From the NCBI RefSeq assembly GCF_009789075.1, contig NZ_WNXQ01000001.1:310001-374000 (forward strand): 64,000 nucleotides of DNA. The letters run 5' to 3'. Positions within the stretch are counted from its first letter, which is position 1; each line of letters begins with the position of its first letter. Below, piece after piece: positions 16,473-24,780 of this stretch. The notes under the pieces were generated by a model. The model worked only from the letters and a program-made list of their open reading frames with translations. It had not been told where the DNA came from and ran no database searches. A program made the position numbers and the translations under genes. The stretch comes from Pseudooceanicola pacificus. GTDB lineage: Bacteria; Pseudomonadota; Alphaproteobacteria; Rhodobacterales; Rhodobacteraceae.

Positions 16473-18068
16473 ATGGCCCCCCGCGTTCTCATTTCCGACA
16501 AACTCTCCCCGGCCGCCGTCCAGATCTTCAAGGATCGCGGCATCGAGGTCGATTTCCAGCCCGACCTGGGCAAGGACAAGGACAAGCTGCTCGAGGTGAT
16601 CGGCCAGTATGACGGCCTGGCCATCCGCTCGGCCACCAAGGTGACCGAGAAGATCATCGCCGCCGCCGACAATCTCAAGGTCATCGGCCGGGCCGGCATC
16701 GGTGTCGACAACGTCGACCGCGACGCCGCATCGCGCAAGGGCGTCATCGTGATGAACACGCCCTTCGGCAACATGATCACCACCGCCGAGCACGCCATCG
16801 CCATGATGTTCGCCGTCGCCCGCCAGCTGCCCGAGGCCAGCGCCTCGACCCATGCCGGCAAGTGGGAAAAGTCCAAATTCATGGGCGTCGAGCTGACCGG
16901 CAAGACCCTGGGCGTGATCGGCGCCGGCAATATCGGCGGCATCGTCTGCGACCGCGCCCGCGGGCTGAAGATGAAGGTCGTGGCCTACGATCCCTTCCTC
17001 GGCCAGGAAAAGGCCGACAAGATGGGCGTCGAGAAGGTGGAACTGGACGAACTGCTCAAGCGCGCCGATTTCATCACCCTGCACGTGCCGCTGACCGACC
17101 AGACCAAGAACATCCTGGGCCGCGAGAACCTGGCCAAGACCAAGAAGGGCGTCCGCATCATCAACTGCGCCCGTGGCGGCCTGGTGGATGAGGAGGCCCT
17201 GGCCGACCTGCTGAAATCCGGCCATGTGGCCGGTGCTGCCTTCGACGTCTTTTCGGTCGAACCGGCCACCGAGAACCCGCTGTTCAACCTGCCCAACGTG
17301 GTCTGCACCCCTCACCTGGGCGCCGCCACCACCGAGGCGCAGGAAAACGTCGCCCTGCAGGTCGCCGAGCAGATGGCGAACTATCTGCTGGACGGCGCGG
17401 TCGAAAACGCGCTGAACATGCCCTCGATGACCGCCGAGGAAGCCAAGGTCATGGGCCCCTGGGTCAAGCTGGCCGATCACTTGGGCGCCTTCATCGGCCA
17501 GATGACGGACGAGCCGATCAAGGCGATCAACATTCTCTACGACGGTGTCGTGGCGCAGATGAACCTGGCGGCGCTGAACTGCTCGGTCATTGCCGGGATC
17601 ATGAAGAAGGCCAATCCCGACGTGAACATGGTGTCGGCCCCGGTTGTGGCGCAGGAGCGCGGGATCAAGATCTCGACCACCAACCAGAACAAGTCGGGCG
17701 CCTTCGACGGCTACATCAAGGTGACCGTGGTGACCGAAAAGCGCGAGCGGTCGATCGCGGGGACGGTGTTCAGCGACGGCAAGCCGCGGTTCATCCAGAT
17801 CAAGGGCATCAACATCGACGCCGAGGTCGGACCGCACATGCTCTACACCACCAACAAGGACGTGCCGGGCGTGATCGGCACCCTGGGCCGCACCCTGGGC
17901 GAGAATGGCGCGAACATCGCGAACTTCACCCTGGGCCGGGCCACCGCCGGGGGCGAGGCCATCGCGCTGCTTTACCTTGACGAGCCGCTGAACGGCGCCG
18001 CACAGAAGGCGCTTGAGGCGACCGGCATGTTCGAGCAGGTCAAGCCGCTGGTGTTCCAGTCCGCCTGA
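16473..18068 (+). CDS. serA: D-3-phosphoglycerate dehydrogenase
   Basis: First step of serine synthesis (3-phosphoglycerate to phosphohydroxypyruvate, NAD-linked). The 531-residue long form has the substrate and Rossmann domains (GVIGAGNIGGIVCDRA nucleotide loop, INCARGGLVDEEAL, and catalytic His in TPHLGAATTEAQ), then an ASB domain (~320-450) and a C-terminal ACT domain (MLYTTNKDVPGVIGTLGR), the site for serine feedback in this family. AGGAG lies seven bases before ATG 16473. A classic terminator follows. Confidence 0.96.
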   Translation: MAPRVLISDKLSPAAVQIFKDRGIEVDFQPDLGKDKDKLLEVIGQYDGLAIRSATKVTEKIIAAADNLKVIGRAGIGVDNVDRDAASRKGVIVMNTPFGNMITTAEHAIAMMFAVARQLPEASASTHAGKWEKSKFMGVELTGKTLGVIGAGNIGGIVCDRARGLKMKVVAYDPFLGQEKADKMGVEKVELDELLKRADFITLHVPLTDQTKNILGRENLAKTKKGVRIINCARGGLVDEEALADLLKSGHVAGAAFDVFSVEPATENPLFNLPNVVCTPHLGAATTEAQENVALQVAEQMANYLLDGAVENALNMPSMTAEEAKVMGPWVKLADHLGAFIGQMTDEPIKAINILYDGVVAQMNLAALNCSVIAGIMKKANPDVNMVSAPVVAQERGIKISTTNQNKSGAFDGYIKVTVVTEKRERSIAGTVFSDGKPRFIQIKGINIDAEVGPHMLYTTNKDVPGVIGTLGRTLGENGANIANFTLGRATAGGEAIALLYLDEPLNGAAQKALEATGMFEQVKPLVFQSA

Positions 18069-18086
18069 CCGGCACCATCTCACGGC

Positions 18087-18122
18087 AAGGGCCCGCCTGC
18101 ACAGCGCAGGGCGGGCCCTTTT
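18087..18122 (+). terminator. Rho-independent terminator of serC-serA
   Basis: AAGGGCCCGCC...GGGCGGGCCCTT forms a long GC-rich stem followed by TTTT (18119-18122), 19 bases after the serA stop. Confidence 0.9.
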
Positions 18123-18242
18123 CATCTCGGGACCGGGTCAGCCCCCGCCCACCTGTCGCAGCATGTCAGACGGCGCAGGGGCCGCCGGTGTCAGGCAGCC
18201 GGTCCCCCCCTCTCAGACGCTGCTGCGGTGGCCGGCGCGGCC

Positions 18243-18617
18243 TCAGGCCGTCTTGCGGCGCGAGGTCAGCACCACGATCAGGAAAATCAGCATCGACAGG
18301 ATCGACAGGATCGAGCCCAGCTTGGCCAGCGTCTCGCCGGATTCGGTGATCGCCATGTAGATGCCGGGCACGATGATCGCGACGCCTGCCAGAGCCACGG
18401 CGCAATGCACCTTGGCCAGAAGACCCGAGGCCGCGGCGGGCACCAGGTGGTAGTAGATCCCGAACAGCGAAAGGCTGACCCAGCCCAGCAGATTCAGGTG
18501 GGCGTGGGCGGGGGCCATCAGGTGGTTCCCGCTGGCCGACATGTGGATGCCCCAGGCCATGCCGATCAGGGCACAGACCACGCCAGCCACCACAAAAACA
18601 AAAGCTATACCGTTCAT
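18243..18617 (-). CDS. Small four-helix membrane protein with HAHLNLLGW motif
   Basis: The 124-residue product has four hydrophobic helices (about 3-25, 40-60, 67-87, 96-117). Between helices 1 and 2 is HLMAPAHAHLNLLGW, followed by GIYYHLVP. His-rich motifs of this form recall haem-binding helices of the haem-copper oxidase subunit I/NnrS-like membrane proteins, but the protein is only a fragment's length and I cannot assign a reaction. ATG 18617 follows AAAGGATC. An alternative upstream start would add a polar unconserved tail. Confidence 0.75.
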   Translation of the reverse strand: MNGIAFVFVVAGVVCALIGMAWGIHMSASGNHLMAPAHAHLNLLGWVSLSLFGIYYHLVPAAASGLLAKVHCAVALAGVAIIVPGIYMAITESGETLAKLGSILSILSMLIFLIVVLTSRRKTA

Positions 18618-18844
18618 AACGTTGATCCTTTTTCTGTCCCTTGGCCCATTCTGCGGGGCCGTTCCGATCTCGCGCGGGCAAGGCGCCGGGCGATAATGTC
18701 GCACCGTCCGATTCTCTTCAATCGGCGGGCGGGGGCAGGGCGACCGGAAAGGAACAGGCCGCCCGCGCCCGTCCGGGCACCCGCAGGACGGATGGCTGGC
18801 CTTTCGCGGCGGGACATGCTTCAACTCCGCCAACGGAGGGCCGC

Positions 18845-19570
18845 ATGACCATCTACGCTATCGGAGACATTCATGGCCAGCTGGCCATGCTGGAGGACGC
18901 CCTGGCCCGGATCGAGGCCGACGGCGCCGGGCCAGAGGACGAGGTCATCTTTCTGGGCGATTACACCGACCGCGGCCCGCACAGCAAAGGCGTGATCGAG
19001 CTGTTGTCGCGCGGGCTGGCAGAGGGGCGCAACTGGACCTGCCTGATGGGCAATCACGACCGGATGTTCCGCAACTACCTGGCCGATGGCACGGTGCACG
19101 ACCCCAATGTGACATCCGGCATCCCCTGGCCGCACCGTCGCATGGGCGGCAAGACGACGATGGAAAGCTACGGCGTCGACCCGTCAGACGACCGCGACCC
19201 GGCGCAGGTCTTTGCCGAAACCCGCGATGCCGTGCCCGATTCGCACCGGGCGTTCCTGGACGGGCTGGTGCTGACCGCCGAACGGGGGCCGCTGCTCTTC
19301 GTGCACGCGGGGATTCGCCCCGGCATTCCCCTGGCCGAACAGCGCGAGGATGACCTGGTCTGGATCCGTGGCGATTTCCATGCCCATGCCGACCCGCATC
19401 CCTGGCTGGTGGTGCATGGGCACACGGCGCTCGACGAGGCGCAGCATTTCGGCAACCGGATCGACCTGGACAGCGGCGCCGGTTACGACCGGCCGCTGAC
19501 GGCGGTTGTCTTCGAAGGGATGGATTGCCTGGTTCTGGAGGGCACCGGACGCAGTCGTCTGGTGCCATAG
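18845..19570 (+). CDS. PPP-family serine/threonine metallophosphatase
   Basis: A 241-residue calcineurin-like phosphatase with the full metal-site set: GDIHGQ (Asp, His), GDYTDRGPHS (Asp), GNHDRMF (Asn, His), VHAG and VVHGHTAL (His). It matches the bacterial PrpA/B-like group that acts on phosphoproteins or small phosphate esters, and the substrate is unknown. It stands alone, divergent from the small membrane protein upstream. Confidence 0.9.
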   Translation: MTIYAIGDIHGQLAMLEDALARIEADGAGPEDEVIFLGDYTDRGPHSKGVIELLSRGLAEGRNWTCLMGNHDRMFRNYLADGTVHDPNVTSGIPWPHRRMGGKTTMESYGVDPSDDRDPAQVFAETRDAVPDSHRAFLDGLVLTAERGPLLFVHAGIRPGIPLAEQREDDLVWIRGDFHAHADPHPWLVVHGHTALDEAQHFGNRIDLDSGAGYDRPLTAVVFEGMDCLVLEGTGRSRLVP

Positions 19571-19620
19571 GGCAGGTCACGGCGTCCGGTTCAGGCCAGA
19601 TCGCGCGCCGAATGGCCCTG

Positions 19621-19743
19621 TCAGTTGTGGGATGCGACCGTCGCGCTGCCTGCCTGGGATTGAGGCACGATATCGGTAACGATGACGATGCCCACCAGGA
19701 CCGTGAGAGCGGCGATAAACGTGAACCTGCGTTCGCGTGTCAT
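19621..19743 (-). CDS. Predicted 40-residue single-helix membrane peptide
   Basis: Reading leftwards from ATG 19743 gives a 40-residue product: basic start MTRERRF, then a hydrophobic helix (TFIAALTVLVGIVIVTDIV) and a short polar tail ending at TGA 19621. A GGAG ribosome site lies about ten bases upstream. Codon choice fits the neighbours. No family is recognised. It sits in the gap between the phosphatase and the beta-helix membrane protein. Confidence 0.5.
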   Translation of the reverse strand: MTRERRFTFIAALTVLVGIVIVTDIVPQSQAGSATVASHN

Positions 19744-19947
19744 AGTGTTGGTCTCCGTATTCAACTCTCGGTACTTGTCCCGCAGTTATCATCCTTCGCA
19801 CAGTAGGGAATACCCGACCTGTGAAAACTGCGGCGAAACACCGCCGAGGCAGGCCAGACCGTGGCGCGGACGCCGATTTCGTGGTCCCGACGATGCCGAA
19901 TGGCCCGTTCTTGCAGCAGATTGAAAAACGGGCATGCTGCAGCGCAG
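19744..19947. other. Non-coding stretch with one hairpin
   Basis: No ORF is supported. GCCCGTT (19903-19909) can pair with AACGGGC (19927-19933), a stem just beyond the stop of the leftward gene ending at 19948 that may end its transcript. The part near 19744-19800 is AT-richer and is the probable promoter for the small peptide gene. Confidence 0.4.
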
Positions 19948-21540
19948 CTATTCGTGACGCACCGCGCCGGTCACGGCGGCCGCACCCAGTGCGGTGATCA
20001 CCCAGCCAGCCGCGATCGCGATCCAGCGCATCCACCATCCCGCCCGGCCCCAGGGCGAGCGGCTGGTGGACGGCGCCCAGGATGCCTCCTGCCCCAGCGA
20101 GATCAGCGGGATCACCAGGTCGGCGGCATAGGCATAGGCGTTGAAGGTCTCGTAATCCTGCCCCGCCTGCCCCGGCGCCGACCAGAAGGCGGCGGGATTG
20201 TCCGGATGGTCGGCCACCGCCGCCTGCCATCCGGCCGAGACCAGGATCGGCGGCGCATTGGGCGCCATGTCCCCGGCGGCCCAGGTCCGCTGGAAAAAGG
20301 CGCCAAGCCCGGCGATCAGCAGCACAGCCAGCAGCAGGGCGCGGCCGGGGCGGTAGCCGTAGCCCACGGCGTAATGCATCACCACATCGGTGACGATGCT
20401 GCCCCACCACCGCGTCTCGCGCGCAAGGCGGCGGCGCAGGCCGGGCCGGCGGGCCTCGGCGCGCAGCATGCGGCGGTTTTCGCGCCGCAGGATCTGCTCC
20501 TTGCGCATGCGCACCGTGCGGGCGTCGTGGCGGTGGCCCATGTGGTGCAGCACACGGGCCAGCTGCTCCCACGGCTGGGCGGTAAAGCCGGTGTCGGCGG
20601 GCTGGCGGCGCAGCCAGTCTAGACGGGCCGACAGGCTGGTTTCCGTATGACGCGAGAAATCGTCATAGGTCAGCCCGTCCAGCCGGATCGGATAGCTCGC
20701 CCCCGGCCCGGCCGGTTCGTCGCGCAGCCGCGCGGCATGGGCCCCGGCCAGGCTGACGATACCCCGGGCGATCTGGTTGTCGCGGAAATAGAGGATGCCG
20801 CCGATCCGGGCGCGGGCCAGCGACAGGGCGTTGTCGGGGCCGTGCTCCTCGCTGGCGTGAAAGACGTGATCGCCGGCAGCCTCTTTCGGGGCGATGGCGC
20901 AGCGGGTGACAAAGACGTCATTGGCGACCTGCGCCGTGGCCAGGAAGATCGCGCCCTCGGCGCTCAGCTCCGTCACGCCGTCGGAATAGGGATAATTGCC
21001 CAGGTAGACCGATCCGCCGACGCGCAGCGACGGGGCAAAGACGGCATCCTGCCCGGAACCGTGCAGCTCGACATCGCAGAGCTGCAGGTCCCCCGCGATG
21101 CGTGCCCCGGCCAGGCTGATCTCGCCCGTCACCAGCGTGCCGCCGCGCAGGTAGAGCGCCCCGTCGAACACCGCATTGTCGGCGGACAGGCCCGGCAGGT
21201 GGCAATCGGTGAAATAGACGCCGCGCAGGCGGGCATTCACCAGCTCGGGCATGGTATCCAGCTGGCACGAGGTCAGGGCGAGGTCGAAATCGCTCTGCAT
21301 GCCCTGCAGGTCCAGCAGCCCCTCGATCCGCGCGCCCTTGAGGCGCAGCCCCTTGTCCGACAGCCGCAACGCCGGATCCCGGCCCGACAGGGCGGCGCGG
21401 ATCACCTCGGCCCGGATCACGCGGGCGGGATCGTCGCCGGGAAATGCGCCGTCGCCCAGTACGATACGGGCCCCGCTTCCGGCCTCGGCCGCAAGCTGTT
21501 CTTCGGCCGGGGTGGCGGGAGCGAAATCCAGGGCTGGCAT
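19948..21540 (-). CDS. Membrane protein with N-terminal beta-helix-like repeats
   Basis: A 530-residue protein of unknown function. Residues ~60-320 contain repeated short hydrophobic strands with the rhythm of a right-handed beta-helix or pentapeptide-like fold (LKGARIEGLLDLQG, LRGVYFTDCHLPGL, FDGALYLRGG, SLAGARIAGDLQL, LRVGGSVYLGN). Residues ~320-385 are Arg-rich and helical. A transmembrane helix follows (~395-415, LLLAVLLIAGLGAFF) and another is at the C-terminus (WIAIAAGWVITALGAAAV). A single-sided cytoplasmic solenoid on a membrane anchor is inferred. ATG 21540 lacks a clear ribosome site; TTG 21576 is an alternative. Confidence 0.75.
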   Translation of the reverse strand: MPALDFAPATPAEEQLAAEAGSGARIVLGDGAFPGDDPARVIRAEVIRAALSGRDPALRLSDKGLRLKGARIEGLLDLQGMQSDFDLALTSCQLDTMPELVNARLRGVYFTDCHLPGLSADNAVFDGALYLRGGTLVTGEISLAGARIAGDLQLCDVELHGSGQDAVFAPSLRVGGSVYLGNYPYSDGVTELSAEGAIFLATAQVANDVFVTRCAIAPKEAAGDHVFHASEEHGPDNALSLARARIGGILYFRDNQIARGIVSLAGAHAARLRDEPAGPGASYPIRLDGLTYDDFSRHTETSLSARLDWLRRQPADTGFTAQPWEQLARVLHHMGHRHDARTVRMRKEQILRRENRRMLRAEARRPGLRRRLARETRWWGSIVTDVVMHYAVGYGYRPGRALLLAVLLIAGLGAFFQRTWAAGDMAPNAPPILVSAGWQAAVADHPDNPAAFWSAPGQAGQDYETFNAYAYAADLVIPLISLGQEASWAPSTSRSPWGRAGWWMRWIAIAAGWVITALGAAAVTGAVRHE

Positions 21541-21646
21541 GGGCGAAGCGTTGCATGATCCCCTTGAACAGGGCAAGACGGTTGCCAGACCCGCGCACCG
21601 GCCGCTCCGGCGCCGGGTCCGGAGAGGTTTTCAGGGAGACCAGGAC

Positions 21647-22825
21647 ATGGAAGATATCGTCATTCTCGACGGCGCACGCACGGCCATCGGCACCTTCGGG
21701 GGCAGCCTGGCAGGGGTTCCGCCGATTGAACTGGGCACCGTCGCCGCCAAGGCCGCGATGGCGCGTTCGGGCGTCGAGGGCGGCCAGATCGGCCATGTCG
21801 CCTATGGCCATGTGATCAACACCGAACCGCGCGACATGTACCTCAGCCGCGTCGCGTCGATTGACGCCGGCGTGCCCGATACCGTGCCCGCGATGAACGT
21901 CAACCGGCTCTGCGGGTCCGGCGCGCAGGCCATCGTCTCGGTCATCCAGTCGCTGGCCATGGGCGATGCCGAATTCGGCCTGGCCGGCGGCGCCGAGAAC
22001 ATGTCGCGCTCGCCCTACATCAACCAGTCGGAACGCTGGGGCCAGAAGATGGGCGACATCAAGGTGCGCGACATGATGCTGGGCGCGCTGAACTGTCCCT
22101 TCGGCACCGGCCACATGGGGATCACGGCGGAAAACGTCGCCTCCGAACACCAGATCAGCCGCGAGGCGATGGACGAATTCTCGCTGGAAAGCCAGAAGCG
22201 CGCACTGGCCGCCATCGAGGGCGGGCGCTTCAAGAGCCAGATCGTCCCGGTCGAGGTGAAGGTGAAGCGCGACACGGTCCCCTTCGACACCGACGAGCAC
22301 CTGAAGCCCTCGACCACGCTCGAAGGGCTGGCGGGCCTGCGCCCGGCGTTCAAGAAGGACGGCTGCGTGACCGCGGGCAATGCCAGCGGCATCAACGACG
22401 GGGCCGCCGCCATCGTGCTGGCCACCGCCGCCGCCGCCGACAAGGCCGGGCTGAAGCCGCGCGCCCGCGTGCTGGGCTATGCCCATGCCGGTGTCCGCCC
22501 CGAGGTCATGGGCATCGGCCCGGTTCCCGCGGTCAAGAACCTGCTGGAGCGCACCGGCCTGACGGTCGAGGATTTCGACGTCATCGAATCCAACGAAGCC
22601 TTTGCCGCCCAGGCGCTGGCGGTAAACAAGGGCCTGGGCCTCGACCCGGCCAAGGTGAACCCGAACGGCGGCGCCATCGCCCTGGGTCACCCGGTGGGGG
22701 CCACCGGCGCGATCATCACCGTCAAGGCGCTCTACGAGCTGGAGCGTATCGGCGGCAAGCGCGCGCTGATCACCATGTGCATCGGCGGCGGTCAGGGCAT
22801 CGCACTGGCTATCGAACGTCTCTGA
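21647..22825 (+). CDS. Acetyl-CoA C-acetyltransferase (thiolase)
   Basis: A 392-residue thiolase that condenses or cleaves acyl-CoA (acetoacetyl-CoA formation for polyhydroxybutyrate, or beta-oxidation). The acylated Cys is in NVNRLCGSGAQAI. The ESNEAFAAQA and GGAIALGHPVGATGA motifs carry the catalytic His. The final Cys is in ITMCIGGGQGIA. AGGGAG precedes ATG 21647. No phaB, phaC or fad gene is adjacent, so a synthetic or degradative role cannot be chosen from context. Confidence 0.93.
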   Translation: MEDIVILDGARTAIGTFGGSLAGVPPIELGTVAAKAAMARSGVEGGQIGHVAYGHVINTEPRDMYLSRVASIDAGVPDTVPAMNVNRLCGSGAQAIVSVIQSLAMGDAEFGLAGGAENMSRSPYINQSERWGQKMGDIKVRDMMLGALNCPFGTGHMGITAENVASEHQISREAMDEFSLESQKRALAAIEGGRFKSQIVPVEVKVKRDTVPFDTDEHLKPSTTLEGLAGLRPAFKKDGCVTAGNASGINDGAAAIVLATAAAADKAGLKPRARVLGYAHAGVRPEVMGIGPVPAVKNLLERTGLTVEDFDVIESNEAFAAQALAVNKGLGLDPAKVNPNGGAIALGHPVGATGAIITVKALYELERIGGKRALITMCIGGGQGIALAIERL

Positions 22826-23023
22826 CTTCCGGTGTCCCGGGCCTGCCCCGGGACCCCGCCCGCCGGGTCTCCGGCAGCCGGGCGGCACCGCTTTGCGCCG
22901 CCCCTGTGGCGTCCCCGGCAACGAGTGGGAGCCTTTCCCCTTCACGTCCGGGCGAAACCGGTGAAACATGGGTGGCAAAACCGGCCCTGAGTCCCACTTA
23001 AGGCCCATGAGAGGGAGACGGAT

Positions 23024-23488
23024 ATGACGGATGCACCCACCAAGAGCTATGGCAAATCGGAAGAAGCCATCGCGAAGCTGACCCCGGAACAGTACCGCGT
23101 CACTCAGGAGAGCGGCACAGAACGCCCCTGGACCGGTCCGCTGCTCGACAACAAGGAGCCGGGGATCTACGTCGACATCGTGTCAGGAGAGCCGCTGTTC
23201 GCCTCGTCCGACAAATACGAGAGCGGCTGCGGCTGGCCGAGCTTCACCAAGCCGATCGAACCCGCCCATGTGGCCGAGCTGCGCGACACCTCGCTTGGCA
23301 TGGTCCGGGTCGAGGTGCGTTCGGCCCATGGCGACAGCCACCTGGGCCATGTCTTTCCCGACGGGCCGCGCGACCGGGGCGGGCTGCGCTACTGCATCAA
23401 CTCGGCCTCGCTGCGCTTCGTCCATCGCGACGACATGGCGGCCGAGGGCTATGGCGATTACCTGGATCAAGTGGAGGACGTGAAATGA
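23024..23488 (+). CDS. msrB: Peptide methionine-(R)-S-oxide reductase, zinc-free type
   Basis: Repairs methionine-R-sulfoxide. The 154-residue product has the catalytic Cys in [12 protein letters not shown] and the upstream [11 protein letters not shown]. The two CxxC zinc pairs of many MsrB proteins are absent: [10 protein letters not shown] replaces the first and [10 protein letters not shown] the second, so this is a metal-free form. Its stop overlaps the msrA start by ATGA, which couples repair of both stereoisomers. Confidence 0.95.
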   Translation: MTDAPTKSYGKSEEAIAKLTPEQYRVTQESGTERPWTGPLLDNKEPGIYVDIVSGEPLFASSDKYESGCGWPSFTKPIEPAHVAELRDTSLGMVRVEVRSAHGDSHLGHVFPDGPRDRGGLRYCINSASLRFVHRDDMAAEGYGDYLDQVEDVK

Positions 23489-23994
23489 CCGAGCAACGCG
23501 CCGTTCTGGCCGGAGGCTGCTTCTGGGGCATGCAGGACCTGATCCGCAGGCTGCCGGGCGTCAAGGCGACCCGCGTGGGCTATACCGGCGGTGACGTGGC
23601 CAATGCCACCTACCGCAACCACGGCACCCATGCCGAGGGGATCGAGATCCTCTATGACCCGGACACCATCAGCTATCGCCAGCTGCTGGAGTTCTTCTTT
23701 CAGATCCACGACCCGACCACGGTGAACCGGCAGGGCAACGACATCGGCCTGTCGTACCGTTCGGCGATATACTTTGTCGACGAGGATCAAAAGGCCGTGG
23801 CACTGGACACCATCGCGGATGTGAATGCCAGCGGGCTCTGGCCCGGCCGTGTGGTGACCGAGGTCGAGCCGGTTGGCGCGTTCTGGGAGGCCGAACCCGA
23901 GCACCAGGATTACCTGGAGCGCGTGCCGAACGGCTATACCTGCCATTTCCCGCGCAAGGGCTGGGTGCTGCCGCGCCGCGCGGCGGCCGAATAA
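23485..23994 (+). CDS. msrA: Peptide methionine-(S)-S-oxide reductase
   Basis: Repairs methionine-S-sulfoxide. The 169-residue product has the catalytic motif GGCFWG near the N-terminus and the family stretch [41 protein letters not shown] is also typical. It lies directly after msrB and converges on the GntR gene beyond a 30-bp gap. Confidence 0.96.
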   Translation: MTEQRAVLAGGCFWGMQDLIRRLPGVKATRVGYTGGDVANATYRNHGTHAEGIEILYDPDTISYRQLLEFFFQIHDPTTVNRQGNDIGLSYRSAIYFVDEDQKAVALDTIADVNASGLWPGRVVTEVEPVGAFWEAEPEHQDYLERVPNGYTCHFPRKGWVLPRRAAAE

Positions 23995-24024
23995 CACCCG
24001 CATGCGCCGGCTGGCGCCCCGGCC

Positions 24025-24753
24025 TCAGGTCCTGGGCGCCAGAAAGGCCAGCATGACGCGCATCGAGCGCTGGTTGAACGCCCGCATCGCGGCCTCTGCC
24101 GCATCCTGATCCCGGTTGGCGATCGCGTCGGTGATGGCGGTGACATCCGCCACGACGCTGCGGGCATTGTCCTGGTCCATCTCCATGCGCGGCCATATCA
24201 GGCGCAGCCGGGTGTTCAGCTGCCGGATGACGTCGTTCAGCTCTGTGTTCCGCGACAGCGAGAACAGCACCTCGTTCCAGGTGATCTTGGCTGCGACGAT
24301 GCCCAGGATGTCGCCGCGCTCGGCCGTATCCGACAGCCGGATCAGCGCAGCGCGCATCTGCGCCACCTCCGCCGGGCCGGCGCTCTGCGCCGCCAGCCGG
24401 GCGAGGTAGGCCTCCAGCTCGGTCCTTACGTCATAGACCTGCCGCGCCGTCTCCTGGTCCAGGCTCGCAACCGAGGGGCCACGGTTCGGCGCGATGACGA
24501 TCAGGCCCTCGGCTTCGAGCTGCCTGAGCCCTTCGCGCAAGGCCGGGCGGCTGGCGCCCGTCCATTCGCAGAGCGACTTTTCCGTCAGGCGCTGGCCCGG
24601 CTCGAACCGACCCGAAAGCAGCGCATGTTTCAATATGGTTACGACCTGGTCGCGCACCGGGCCATCGCCTGGGGATACGCGAAACCCCGGTCCTGTCAGT
24701 TTACCGTCTTCCAATTCTCTTTCGTCTTCCACCTGTTTCCCATCAACTTCCAT
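24025..24753 (-). CDS. GntR-family regulator with FCD ligand domain
   Basis: A 242-residue one-component regulator. The winged helix (residues ~30-100) has RDQVVTILKHALLSGRFEPG and the recognition part TGASRPALREGLRQLEAEGL. The all-helical FCD domain (~105-230) shows YDVRTELEAYLARLAA and ERGDILGIVAAKITWNEVLF. The first ~25 residues are an acidic extension. It lies 27 bp after the stop of the LuxR-pseudohydrolase gene and is probably co-transcribed with it. FCD-GntR proteins often govern malonate genes (MatR type), and matB lies two genes upstream, but no clear operator is seen. Confidence 0.87.
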   Translation of the reverse strand: MEVDGKQVEDERELEDGKLTGPGFRVSPGDGPVRDQVVTILKHALLSGRFEPGQRLTEKSLCEWTGASRPALREGLRQLEAEGLIVIAPNRGPSVASLDQETARQVYDVRTELEAYLARLAAQSAGPAEVAQMRAALIRLSDTAERGDILGIVAAKITWNEVLFSLSRNTELNDVIRQLNTRLRLIWPRMEMDQDNARSVVADVTAITDAIANRDQDAAEAAMRAFNQRSMRVMLAFLAPRT

Positions 24754-24780
24754 TTGTCCCCTGCTCGCTCGACTTTCGTG

